The notes below the pieces were generated by a model. The model had not been told where the DNA came from, searched no databases, and saw nothing but the letters and a program-made list of their open reading frames with translations. A program made the translations under genes and the position numbers. A stretch of 64,000 nucleotides of DNA, taken from positions 310,001-374,000 of the forward strand of contig JAMXDE010000014.1 in NCBI GenBank assembly GCA_026770025.1. The letters are read 5' to 3'. Within the stretch, counting starts at the first letter, position 1. Each line of letters opens with the position of its first letter. Positions 37,839 through 48,115 of this stretch are shown here, one piece after another. The stretch comes from Craspedostauros australis (lineage: Eukaryota; Bacillariophyta; Bacillariophyceae; Mastogloiales; Achnanthaceae).

Positions 37839-38690
37839 ATGAGAAGTCACAGCACGACGACACCATCAGGAAGTCTCCTTGGTCAGGCCAGTCGATCCAT
37901 GCCTGCACACTCCAGAAACCCGACACGCTGTCATAGTGGCTCATCATTGTGTTTCGTTTCGCTGCTCGTCGTCGCGGCCATCGCCCTTTGGTTCCCAATT
38001 CAAGACACAGGCGCCATCTCAGCGGCTTCACTTCTTTCCAGGGCCGCGCAGAACGGATACATCTTCACGGGGGCTGACGAATCCCTGGCATTCATTGATG
38101 CAATGCAGAACGACAATCATGCAAGACCAGCCGGTGCGGATGACGTTGCCCCCATGATGTGCTCACTTTGGCTGGTGCCTCCCGCCGACGTTGCATCCAA
38201 CGTGCAACGTGGTATTGATGCACTGGCGAAGGCAGGCAATGGACCGTCCTTTCCGGCTCACGTTACCATCGTGGGCACTGTGCCTTGCCGCACGCAATCT
38301 CAGATCGATGATCTGCTTCAGACGCTGCAACAAGGCTTGTCGGGATTTGGTCCCGTCGCATGCCGCTTCGACGAGGATCCATCGAGCTCTCCAGGTACTT
38401 GGAATCAAGCGCTCTTCTTCGTCATGAAGACATCACCGGCGTTCTTGAGTCTGTGCAACAAATGTCGGCAGTTGATGGGCATGCAAACCCAATCGTGGCA
38501 GTTTGCGCCGCCGATCTACAAACCCCATCTGTCATTATTCTATGGCGACGACGCCAGCATCCCAAGTTCAGACAAGGTCGCACCAATTGCACCATTCGAA
38601 GCGACGCGGATCGAACTGTGGAACACCAATCCGCGCACTGCGGCCGGGGTGGAGCAATGGAGGTTGGTTGGCAAGGTGGATCTGAGTTGA
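37839..38690 (+). CDS. 2H-family cyclic phosphodiesterase-like protein
   Basis: Single exon, 283 aa. The two signature H-x-T/S-x motifs of the 2H superfamily are present and correctly spaced: AHVTIVGT (H141, T143) and PHLSLFYG (H230, S232). The MCSLWLVPP strand before the first and the overall length match the plant and yeast cyclic-nucleotide phosphodiesterases that open ADP-ribose 1'',2''-cyclic phosphate, a by-product of tRNA splicing. A hydrophobic segment (about 37-54, LCFVSLLVVAAIALWF) near the N-terminus suggests a signal anchor, which soluble plant CPDases lack, so the protein may be membrane-bound or secretory. The substrate is inferred from the family; other 2H members act on 2',3'-cyclic RNA ends. 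Confidence 0.82.
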   Translation: MRSHSTTTPSGSLLGQASRSMPAHSRNPTRCHSGSSLCFVSLLVVAAIALWFPIQDTGAISAASLLSRAAQNGYIFTGADESLAFIDAMQNDNHARPAGADDVAPMMCSLWLVPPADVASNVQRGIDALAKAGNGPSFPAHVTIVGTVPCRTQSQIDDLLQTLQQGLSGFGPVACRFDEDPSSSPGTWNQALFFVMKTSPAFLSLCNKCRQLMGMQTQSWQFAPPIYKPHLSLFYGDDASIPSSDKVAPIAPFEATRIELWNTNPRTAAGVEQWRLVGKVDLS

Positions 38691-39026
38691 TTCGATTCCA
38701 CTTGATTTTGAGCAGATTGATTCAGACTGAATTGATCTGGGTTGGTTTGGACTGATTTGATGCCGGCCTTCCCAATCGCATTCAACAAGGCGAGAGTGGT
38801 TCATCATGGTGTCTCTATTGTATCCTCGATTACTTTATTCAGTCTTACATACTATTAACGAATGTATTCGAGCTGCAAGCATGAGCATGTCAACGGAATG
38901 AAACGGAATGGAATCGCGTGGAATGACACGCATGCACGCACACGTCCCTGTGTACGCCACGCATGTCGGTAGTGTCCACTCAAGGCATCTCCACATCATC
39001 CTGGACAGGCTGGGTTCTGCACCGTT
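38691..39026. other. Spacer between convergent 2H and RING genes
   Basis: 336 nt between stop codons. It is TGATT-rich at first (38690-38760), with GGAATG direct repeats around 38895-38930. No gene seen. Confidence 0.5.
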
Positions 39027-40085
39027 TTACTCTTCCACGATGCACTGTCTGCAGTATGGACAGAAGTTCTTGGTGAGGAGCCATTGATCGATGCAGTCCG
39101 TGTGGAAGCGATGCTTGCACGGCAGTTCGCGCAGCTGTTCGCCCTCTTTGTACAGGAACTGGCAGACCAGGCACTTCTTGCAGCAATCATTCTCATCCAC
39201 ACCCTTCACCTCCTCCGCGCAGAATCGCTTGATGGGGAGCTCGTTAATCTTCTGACGCGCCACCATCGCCCAGCGTTCTGATTTCACATCACCGAGCTGA
39301 TCGCCAAGACGCAGCATCATCTCGTACGACATGGACGCGTCGTTGATGGGGAGATCAGCCTCATCGATCACCGGAGCCTGCGGCATCAGCTGCGGTTCAT
39401 CTTCGTCATCCATGGCGGCCTGCAAGGCCACCAGATCTTCTTCCGAGAACTGATCGCGGTTGTGCTGCAGGTAGTCCATGGACATGTGGTACGACACCGC
39501 CATAGCTTCTTCTGCCATCAAGGCGCGCGCAAGCGCAAGCGACTCCTCTTCTTCGCGCCGAGCTCGTGCGGCTGCGTCTTCTTCGGTCGTTGCGTCGTCG
39601 TCGTCGTCGTCACTCCTGTCTTCCTCCTTGTCCACGTCGATGACTTCTTGATGGCGCGGAGTGTTATGGGCGCCGATACGAGTGTCTCGGGCCGTCATCT
39701 GATTTTCCTCGTTGTCAACATCGATGATCTCACGACGGTGCGGAGTGTTGAGTGCATTCGCACCTCCCCTCCATGTTGGTTGAGGCGGAGTCTCGCAGCC
39801 GTCAGTCACGGAGAGGACGCAAATTTCGTCATCCTTGTTGTCTCGAAGTTCCGAAGGTGACGATGCTCTACCCTCGTCTTCCCTCTCATCGTCAATCACA
39901 ATCGGTGACATGCTGATCGCCAATGATCGAAGGTTCATGGGCGTGATTTCCACCTCCTGTGAGCGCAGCACGGAATGCCTTGTCTTCTTCGTCGGCGCAA
40001 CGCTGGCGAAGGTTGGGAGCTTGGTACCATTGGCACTGCCGTGAGTGCCGACATTGTGATGGGTGGAGGTGGCTGGGGAGTTCAT
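39027..40085 (-). CDS. RING-H2 finger protein, probable E3 ubiquitin ligase
   Basis: Single exon, 352 aa from ATG at 40085. A C-terminal C3H2C3 RING is complete: C305, C308, C323, H325, H328, C331, C342, C345 (CLVC, LPCKHRFHTDC, CPYC). A Trp (DQWL) sits where E2 contact is usual. The rest is mostly disordered: a basic start, Ser/Asp-rich segments with two repeated IDVDNEEN/IDVDKEED-like pieces, and a long acidic Asp/Glu/Ala helix (about 145-200) ahead of a conserved-looking helical part (SMDYLQHNRDQFSEEDLVALQAA). RING-H2 proteins transfer ubiquitin from an E2 to substrates. It is divergent from an E2 gene that starts 887 nt away, which is suggestive but not proof of partnership. No membrane segment is seen, so it is probably soluble. 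The substrate is unknown. Confidence 0.85.
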   Translation of the reverse strand: MNSPATSTHHNVGTHGSANGTKLPTFASVAPTKKTRHSVLRSQEVEITPMNLRSLAISMSPIVIDDEREDEGRASSPSELRDNKDDEICVLSVTDGCETPPQPTWRGGANALNTPHRREIIDVDNEENQMTARDTRIGAHNTPRHQEVIDVDKEEDRSDDDDDDATTEEDAAARARREEEESLALARALMAEEAMAVSYHMSMDYLQHNRDQFSEEDLVALQAAMDDEDEPQLMPQAPVIDEADLPINDASMSYEMMLRLGDQLGDVKSERWAMVARQKINELPIKRFCAEEVKGVDENDCCKKCLVCQFLYKEGEQLRELPCKHRFHTDCIDQWLLTKNFCPYCRQCIVEE

Positions 40086-40972
40086 CGTTGTCGTGATATA
40101 TGCAGTTGCGTTGTTCGATGTGGCTGCGGTTGGCTTATTTGTGGAAGGCTTGTGAAAAGTGTGAATTGCGGAGTGTTGTGCTTGTGTTGCTCAGATAGCA
40201 ACGTCGACGATAATGGCGACAATGGTGATAGTGGCGATGCACAAGCGGGCTGCTGGTAAATGAAGATTGTACAGTACGAATACGAGTACGGATGGTTGAG
40301 CAGTGTGGTTGGTTGGACACCAGCGTCACACAAATGTAGCGTGATCCACGGAGATGTCTATGGATGGAACGTGTGGTGTGTGTTGAAACACAAACAAGGA
40401 AACCGTCTCCAACGAAAGGAGTCAACGAAGATGTGTTTCGAAGGACTTCCACGGAGTTTGGCGAAGTTCATTTTGTGGGGCTGATTTTGCAACGGTGTTC
40501 TCATTGCAAACCACTACCTGTTGATAACCCTCAAATAACGTCCTGATAACGACAGGCTACACACGATTTTGCTCGGATGGGTCGTATGTGGCTTCCTCTT
40601 CGGTTCTTTTCTTGAAATTGTTGTGACTGTTTGACCACGATGGGACCTGAATTGCGCGAGGAGCGTTGTTCGCGAGGGAGAGACACAGTGACTCTTTGTC
40701 GTTACCGTTTCCGTACCCCAGATCCATCGCCAACAAGAACAGAAGGTGAAGCGAAGCTTTAACTGTACATGCACTTTGTTGGAGCCTCCGAGTGCACGAG
40801 CTGAATACGATACGATCATCTGCCCACCCATCGACCATCGGCCATCGACCAGCGAACATCAGCAAGACAAGAAGACGAAGACGAGTAGACCAAAGGAAAG
40901 GAAAGGAAAGGACTCCAAGCCAAGCCAAGCGCATCCAAGTCCAAGCAAACGAAATCCAAGCGAAGAAGCACC
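40086..40972. other. Divergent promoter region between RING E3 and E2 genes
   Basis: About 890 nt between start codons; no gene recognised. The side next to the E2 start is A/G/C-rich with short direct repeats (GGAAA, CCAAG), probably 5' UTR. Confidence 0.5.
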
Positions 40973-41919
40973 ATGTCGGGAGCAAGCGGAAGACTGGCGA
41001 AGGAGGTGGACGTCGTCGGCAAGGACGACAAGACATCTGGCGTGAAGGCCGTGCCGTACGATGGCTCCAACCTTTCCCATCTCAAGGGAACCATCAATGG
41101 ACCCGTCGGAACGTGCTACGAGGGTGGCGTCTTCGAGATCGACATCGTCATACCGAAGCAGTATCCGTTCGAGCCGCCCAAAATGAAGTTCCTCACTAAA
41201 ATTTGGCATCCCAACATATCATCACAAACTGGCGCGATCTGCTTGGTACGTACAATACAATGCGTTTGTGTTCATGTGTCTCAGCATATTATGAGATTAT
41301 ATGTAATACTACGACCTGGAGTAGTGTGTTCAGGTGCACTTGTGCTTGCTGCGCTGTCATAGCGGTGTGCCTTCAGGTTACGAAGCAAATCCGTTCCGAA
41401 AAGGAATAGACCGGGTGATCAGATTATTGCGTGCGAGTACCTCACCAGCATCTCGTTCTCCTTTAACATGCCTCGCCATAACCAACTTCTGCCCATTCAA
41501 ATCTGCATCTCTCTCTATATATATACGAACGTGCAAACAACGATACAATAACACTGGGCCCTCACCAAATCTCACTTCGTCTCACCTCACTTCTTTCGAC
41601 ACAGGATATTTTGAAAGACCAGTGGAGTCCTGCTTTGACGATCAAGACCGCGCTTCTCTCCTTGCAGGCCCTGATGTGCTCTCCAGAACCAGCCGACCCG
41701 CAGGATGCTGAAGTTGCAAAAATGTACACATCAGACAGAAAGAAGTTCGACAGCACCGCAAAGTTCTGGACCGAGAGCTACGCCAAGCCAATGAGCAAGG
41801 AAGATGCGATCGGCAGAGTTTGCGAGATGGGATTCGATCGCGACAGCGCGAGGAAGGCCCTTGAGAAGCATGGCTGGGATGAGAGTGCTGCTGTCAATGC
41901 ATTGTTGGGAGGTCTGTAA
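40973..41919 (+). CDS. UBE2K: Ubiquitin-conjugating enzyme E2, UBE2K/Ubc1 type with UBA domain
   Basis: Two exons, 40973-41245 and 41605-41919 (195 aa), phase 0 intron. The UBC fold occupies residues 1-150, with LKGTINGP, FEIDIVIPKQYPFEPPKM, the HPN triad (79-81) and the catalytic cysteine C90 in TGAICLDILKDQWSPALTI. The intron falls one codon after the codon for C90. A C-terminal UBA domain (about 153-195, EDAIGRVCEMGFDRDSARKALEKHGWDESAAVNALL) identifies the Ubc1/UBE2K (E2-25K) subgroup, which builds Lys48-linked ubiquitin chains. Length fits the family at about 200 aa. Clear assignment. Confidence 0.96.
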
Positions 41920-42251
41920 ACCACTTTTTTGCGTGGTAGCCAAAACGCGCCAAACTGCCGATTGATGGATCAAATCTTTAATTTTCAACAATGATCAACA
42001 ACTCTCTGCGCCTTTTCTTCTGTGTGCATGTAGTAACTGCGTTCTAGGGACAGTAACAGGACGAGCATGTAGGAACATGTACGGATGACGACATCTTGTG
42101 GAGAGTCTGTCAACATCATGATCTTCTTACGACAGATTAGGAACAACTATGTGTGGTATCATTCGAAGATGGTTGCGCATTCTATGCCAACAGATCAGGA
42201 CCACGCGCAGCTCGCAGGTCATTGCGCATACTCCACCCTCTAGTCCACGGC
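41920..42251. other. Spacer between convergent E2 and lipid phosphatase genes
   Basis: About 330 nt between stop codons; no gene or special structure seen. Confidence 0.5.
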
Positions 42252-43788
42252 TCACAAATTTGATAACATCGCCTGCGGCGGTGCCGGAAAGTATATCCGA
42301 TGCGACCAGCAGGCCAGAGATCCTCCCAGAAGCGCCCCGCCAACGACGTCGGCAGGAAAGTGCTTGTTGTCCACGAGACGCGACGTCGCGACGAACATGG
42401 CTACCAGCATCGGCGTGTAGCACAGCACCGTGATGATCCTGCGTGCGGAAGGTTCCGACGTGTAGACCATGTGCACCGTATTGTCCGATGCCCCCTTCGT
42501 CCTCCAGGACTGAATCTGCGACACGCCAAATTTCCGGTCCAGGAAGAGACAAAGCAACAACAGCCCGCTGACAGTGAGGCTGGAATGACCGGATGGAAAC
42601 GATTTGCGGGCCTCGTCGGCTTCTTCCGGATCCGTGCACCGAGTGAAGGATCCGTTCGGCTGGCAAAAATCGAGGAAGACCGGTCTCAAATATCCGACGT
42701 AAAGCTTGATGATATCCGTCATCATCAACGTGGTGCCCACGCCCGTTTGAAATGAGCACAGCGCCTCGTGCATTTCGCCAGTCCATTTCGAAACGAACCT
42801 GTTGTTATTTTGGTTGTTGTGAATGGGTGGTTGAATGAGATGCATGCGTATGAATATTCATTCATTCAGCATGGTGTAGTGTGGCGTGGCGTGGCGTTGC
42901 ATCGCATCAAGAAGATGAGTTCATGTCGCGTCCAACCATCACAAAATTTGATCACATCAATAACAGGTTTCGAAAGCAAGAAGCATCGCATGGCATGAGA
43001 GAACGGAAAGCGATGGCAATGATGGTGATTGTCACACAACAGCCGAGTTCAATCGGGAATACGGTGGCACGAACAGACAGCACTCTGACATCGACAGCAC
43101 TGCTCATTTGACTTACAATAGTCCGAAGTAAGGTACGACGAATGCGATCACGATCAACAGATTAGCTGCGATGCATCGATCGATGTGTGCGTGTGCGCGA
43201 GTGCGAGCGAGGATGTTGGAAGAGGTAGAATGCCATCGAATAGAGTAGATACAATGAAGAATGAAAATGTTAGCAGAAGTAAAACATGAGTACTCGTACA
43301 AGGAGTATGAAGCAACGCATCATGCTTCCGCATCAGCTCTTTGTTGACGAAGGAAGCATCGTCACCGCGAAGAGCATGATACTTGCGTATTATCACAGGA
43401 CCCCTTCACAACGCCACATGGCAAAGCATACCGCCGTGCTCGGGCTCCTGCTTTTGTGGAGGAACCAGCCGATCACAAACTCACTTGTAACCGTTTCACC
43501 GTCGAATTCTTCATTGTATGTTTGGTTGACGATGACCTCTCCGGATTCCAATCGGAGGATGGGAATCGGTCGATCGCGCACCGCAATGCCACCGTACTCG
43601 AGGATCAATCCAAGCAGGCCGGGTGTCAACGTGAAGCAGAACTCTGCGAAGCGAAATGAGCAGATGTATGACGACATGCTCTCATTCGAAGGGTGCACGG
43701 CATGGTCATGACCGACTTCAAATGGAGTCGTCGATTGTTCGGAGATGTCTTCCTCCACACTTTCGTTGGGATCGTTTGCGCTCTCCAT
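42252..43788 (-). CDS. PAP2-family lipid phosphate phosphatase
   Basis: Three exons on the minus strand, 43788-43485, 43165-43117 (only 49 nt) and 42798-42252 (299 aa), intron phases 1 and 2. All three catalytic motifs of the LPP family are intact: K149-LYVGYLRP, PSGHS (H189) and SR-xx-DNKH-xxx-D (R258, H264, D268). Six hydrophobic segments are expected; the first (FCFTLTPGLLGLILEYG) lies in exon 1 and the second (LLIVIAFVVPYFGLLF) spans the micro-exon. These enzymes remove phosphate from phosphatidic acid, lysophosphatidate and related lipids at ER or plasma membranes. The protein starts with a 45-residue acidic cytosolic tail. A GA/TC microsatellite lies just upstream of the start. Splice phases were fixed by keeping the membrane segments in frame. 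Confidence 0.92.
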
Positions 43789-43845
43789 TGTGCTTCTGTT
43801 GCGAATGTTCTTGCGAATGTGGTCGCGATGGGTGCTTCTATTACT

Positions 43846-43879
<34 letters not shown>

Positions 43880-44506
43880 TTGTTTCCAGGATCACGATTG
43901 TAAGCAATTCTCGCTTGTTGCTGTTCGTCACTTGTTGGGTCGGCATCACTTCATGGCATGATGGTGAAGCGTTGCAGGTTTGTTCCACCTTTGTGTGTGG
44001 TCTTTGGGAGAACGACTCGTTTACCACGATACCTACGTCACCTTCGCCATCTCCCCATTCGTGGCTTTTTCGTGCGAGTCTTGCTCAGATTCGTCATTGA
44101 TTCGTGCAATTTTTCGTGATGTCCAGTCGTACTATTTGGTTGTGTTCAGGAGCGAAGGGCAGACGCATGTAACATTTCCAAACAAGACTAGAGTGCTTGA
44201 TCACATCACGATCTGCCGGGAACTCCCTTGCGATTTGGCGCCAACCTTTCGTGGAGGAAATCGTCGAGCAACCATACTCGTGGGAACACCATTATGATTG
44301 GACTGCACCTACGTACGTATGTGTCTGTGGGTGGACTATTATACAAGTTAATCAAAATCATGTCTCTCTAGAACCGTGCTGCTTTTGCAGCAGGTTTTCA
44401 TTTAGCTTGCCTCGCACTTTGCAGCCATAGTGTATGATTGTAGCGCGCTCACTAACGTTGAGATGTGAATAGCATTTGCCATCTCTCAAGGACTGCTGGT
44501 AGCATT
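43789..44506. other. Intergenic region between START-domain gene and lipid phosphatase gene
   Basis: About 720 nt between two minus-strand genes. It holds a GA microsatellite at 43847-43877, close to the lipid phosphatase start. No other gene is recognisable. Confidence 0.5.
43847..43877. repeat. GA dinucleotide microsatellite
   Basis: About 15 uninterrupted GA units, read as a TC tract 60 nt upstream of the lipid phosphatase ATG, so probably in its 5' UTR or core promoter. Confidence 0.95.
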
Positions 44507-47025
44507 CTACTTGCCATTGCCAGCATGAGTTTTCTCTCCAATCACGCGGACGTTCTTGAAGAAGTCGTTGAGACCGGCCATGCCGATCCTCTTTGCCAAG
44601 AACTGGGGCACGAAACCCGATGTAACCTGGTTGACGCTGATGAGATCGGTGCATTTCGGTTTGCCGGGCACCCGCCTCAGGATGTTGACGCCCATCAGAA
44701 GCTCGTTCTTGGTGCTGGCGCTGGCTCCGATGCGCGTCGTTGCTTGGTCGGTGTGACATCCTGCCATGCCCGGATGCAGCGAGCGCGTGACGATAATGTA
44801 GCCGTCCTTGTCCGGCAAGGTGTCGGCATGCATCAAGGCACATAGCTGGACGCTGACACCTGTGAATGGGAGCTTCGTTTCGCTGTGGATGATCTTCGTC
44901 GTGTTGTACGAAGCGGGATTTTCGAATTGCGTCTCCATCTGTTTCTGCTGTTCGTCACCACCTGATTTGTCGCTGTCGCTGTCGTGATGTCGCACATCCG
45001 CGTGGATGTGCCCCTCGCGTCTGTTGGGGAGCACGACGAGATCGGATCTTCCGAGAGAGTAGTGGTTGTATTCTTCCGATCGCGAGCTGTCCCACATGAG
45101 GTCAAAGAAGTCCTTCGGTGAGATTTCGACCAGCCCACGAGCGATGTAGATAGGGACATCCGACTTGTGGAACTTGTCGGAGTTTGAGAACATGCCAGAC
45201 CAAACGCAGTACGATTTCTCGAGTTTGGAGAAGATGGTCTCTTGCGCAGATGCGGCGAATTCATTCTCGAACGCAGAGGCGGCACCTTCCGCCTTCCACG
45301 TTATTTTGAGCGCCGCATCTGAAGCCACGGTGTGCTCTTGCGATCTCGATTGCAGCTGCATGTACTTGTTGGTTGTGACGATGGCCAGCGCTCTGTGAGT
45401 GAATGCCTTCAGCGTGACCGTCGTCAAGTAGTCGCTTGCATAATCGGAGTAGGCATCGACGCAGTAAAGACTTTGATCCGGCGCCTTGGGATGCATCAAG
45501 TTGAAATCGTCGACACGCAGCAGATACATGGTGTTGTCCCACGGCTTTGGTTGAGGCGGGGTCCTCGGAGTATCGAATGATATGCGGGCGTCGATCGATC
45601 CCATGCTGTCGTTGCCGGTAGAAGCGGTGTCATGATCAGCCCCAGGCGTGCTGATTTCAATTTCTTGCGCCTGCTGTGATGCATGGCCGTCATCATTGCC
45701 TTCATTGGTACGATCGTGGTCACTCGCGATTGTGAAATCCAGCCGCAGCCTGTCCAGGAAGTCATCTTTTTCCGACGAAGACTGGCCTGCTGGTGGTTGC
45801 TGTTGCTTCTTGTGCTGTCGCCCTTCTTGCTGCGCAGCGATATGCCTGGATTGCTGGTCTGAATTGCCGTTGGCAATGATCCCGAGGAAGGGTGCGAAGA
45901 CCTTGAGCGCCGATGACCCCAGGTCGTTCTTGATGTTCTCCGCAGCTTGCAGGACGCCCGGAACGATTGAGTGCATCATGTTATCCAGCGAGGCGGAGCT
46001 CGTGGACTCGCCACCATTGGCCTGCTGCGACAGCAACGGGTTGTGGCGAAGCAGATGGTGAACGACATTCGTCGTCAGTCCGGCGACGCCCTGCGATGTG
46101 GATACCACGACATGGAGCGGGAATGTGACGGGCAGGCATGCTGTGTGGACGATGGCACCACCAGTCTTCGTCACCAGATGGTGACTCGAGGCGATGAAGT
46201 TGGACATCTCCCTGGAGCGTATCAACGCGCCGGCATTTTGCACTGTGATGGGTATCGTGCGTCGATGAGCGGAGTTTGTGGAGAATGAAATTGAGGTGGA
46301 GAATGAGCGGACGAATGAGAGTTTGCGTGTGTTTGTGCATTGCGTGTGGCGCATGATCCGGCAGGCATTCAATATAGAATATAATAGTATGCCAGCATCC
46401 AATCTAGTATGCCAGCATCACAGCATCGCGTCTCATGAGATCGTCGAGAAAGCAACTTACGCCATTGCGCGATGGGATCTCCACCGATAGCTGACGGCCC
46501 TGATGGCTGACTGACGATCTGGCCACCCGCAACTGCGACTGCTGGGCCATTGAGTGGGGGATTGCTGTTCTGAGAAGAAGCTGCGGGCGCCACAGAGCGA
46601 GAACTGGCGAAGGCGGCACCTTCCGGTTCGTCGCGTTCGGTGTGATGGACCATGCTGTCGTCCTGCGCTTGTGTCTGCGTCTGCGGTTCTGATGCTCCTG
46701 ATAGCTGCTTCGATGAACCGGCGGATGGAGGAGAACTCATGTTGTGAGAATCCACCGAATGCGATGGATCTGCGGCCTGAACGATGCTCGTGGCGCGTTG
46801 GGTCAATGATCGATCTTCCGTGGATGCAGCAACGCTGTCAGGAAGCGGCGTCTCGTGTGTCAAGGATGCGGACGACGTCGAAGCGCTGCTCGTGAGGGTG
46901 CTTGTGGAGGTGTTGGCGGTCGCGATTGTGGCGGGTGCTGTGGCCTTGTGCGCAGCTGCATGCCGTTGCCTTGCTGTTCTTGACGCCGGATGCCCCGGAT
47001 GATGAGATCTGTACACTCTCACCAT
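44507..47025 (-). CDS. START-domain lipid-binding protein
   Basis: Two exons on the minus strand, 47025-46461 and 46242-44507 (766 aa), phase 1 intron with donor GTAAGT and acceptor ATCACAG. The first 190 residues are Ala/Ser/Thr/Gln-rich and probably disordered. The middle (about 190-330) has a moderately hydrophobic helix-forming stretch (TGGAIVHTACLPVTFPLHVVV) and long Gln/Asp-rich linkers. The C-terminal 280 residues resemble a START/SRPBCC fold: KKITW.AE-like strand, ISPKDFFDLMWDSSRSEEYNHYSLG, TTKIIHSETKLPF, YIIVTRSLHPGMAG, ELLMGVNILRRVPGKPKCTDLISVNQVTSGFVPQFLAKRIGMAGLNDFF. START domains carry sterols or phospholipids in a helix-grip pocket. The ligand cannot be read from sequence. The phase agreement at the splice supports joining the two ORFs, although the first exon alone has no recognisable domain. 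Confidence 0.75.
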
Positions 47026-47128
47026 GACCGTGACGTACGAGTATGCTCAAGTGTTCGTGGTTGTCGCGCGAGGCTCTGTTGAGAGGAGGGACCGATGCTC
47101 TCTCGTTTTGATGACCAACGAATGATGA

Positions 47129-47152
47129 CTCTCTCTCTCTCTCTCTCTCTCT
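47129..47152. repeat. CT dinucleotide microsatellite
   Basis: About 12 CT units some 105 nt upstream of the START-domain gene ATG. Confidence 0.9.
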
Positions 47153-47739
47153 TGCTCCTCAGTTGCGCCACACAGGCCAATTGTGCACAAAAAGATACTC
47201 CCTTCTCGCATCACCAAACTCGATTGGTGGGCTACGTGGCCAACTGGCTTTTGGTGGATCGCTCAGTTTGGCGAATGCGAAATTGCGACGAGCAATGCGG
47301 CTAAACACAGAGTGATCGTTCAAGTACGACTATGCGGAACAGAGAACTCTACTCCATGCAGCTCTTGGCCATGACATACGACACGAGGACGCAACAGACA
47401 ACAAGAGCGAGGACAGGGAGGACGCAAGAGAGGCAGCAACAAGCCACCATGGGAAGATACACAACAAGAGGCATCGTCCTCATGGGTGCAACATGCAGCA
47501 TGCTGTGGCGGTCTCGTGGAAATCTTCACATCTTCCACACAGAACTTTGATACTTTGGTGGATTGCCAGCGTTCTTGCCGTTCGCCTGAATGCGTTTGTT
47601 GGCGTGGAGAAGTCGGCAACAACGACGTGTTGTGCTTCTTCTTCTGTGTTGTTTTGCGGAAAGAGAAACGTGCACGAGTCGACCACCTGGATTAAACTCC
47701 AGAACGAATCGACCATTTCGCGAAGCCTTCTGTCACCGC

Positions 47740-47768
47740 ATTGGCCAAACATGCCATTGGGCCAATCA
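47740..47768. promoter_or_regulatory. Clustered CCAAT boxes with palindromic ATTGGGCCAAT
   Basis: ATTGGCC at 47740-47746 is followed by ATTGG (47756-47760) and CCAATCA (47762-47768) separated by one base, forming the near-perfect palindrome ATTGGGCCAAT. Three NF-Y type cores within 30 bp in a divergent intergenic region suggest a bidirectional promoter element. It lies 348 nt from the propeller gene start and 715 nt from the START gene. Confidence 0.5.
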
Positions 47769-48115
47769 GAATGCTTCATTTGTTTGCACGAAGCGAATGA
47801 GAACCATCGTCTTGCCACCTCCCGAACGTGATTGTGACGCTCGTGAATGAAGTCCGAACCAAACAACACAAAACACACGATGAGATCTTTGCCGATTTCT
47901 GTGATTTCTGCGTTGCATTTTGACACCAACAGGACGGGTCTCCAACTACAACGGGAGAGTCGCCACCAATTGATGCCACTCCATCCGCACAGCAACACCA
48001 GTCGACCTGGGGCATGGAGAGGTATACGACTACGCGCACTCTGCTCTTCTTCAGCTCGTACATTGCGTATTACATTATACTGGCACGCCAATACCATTGA
48101 ACCCGCGATCGAGGC

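Larger units (their letters stand above)
47026..48115. other. Divergent promoter region between START and beta-propeller genes
   Basis: About 1.1 kb between the two start codons. It holds a CT microsatellite (47129-47152) near the START gene and a cluster of CCAAT boxes (47740-47768) nearer the propeller gene. No coding gene is recognised in it. Confidence 0.5.
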
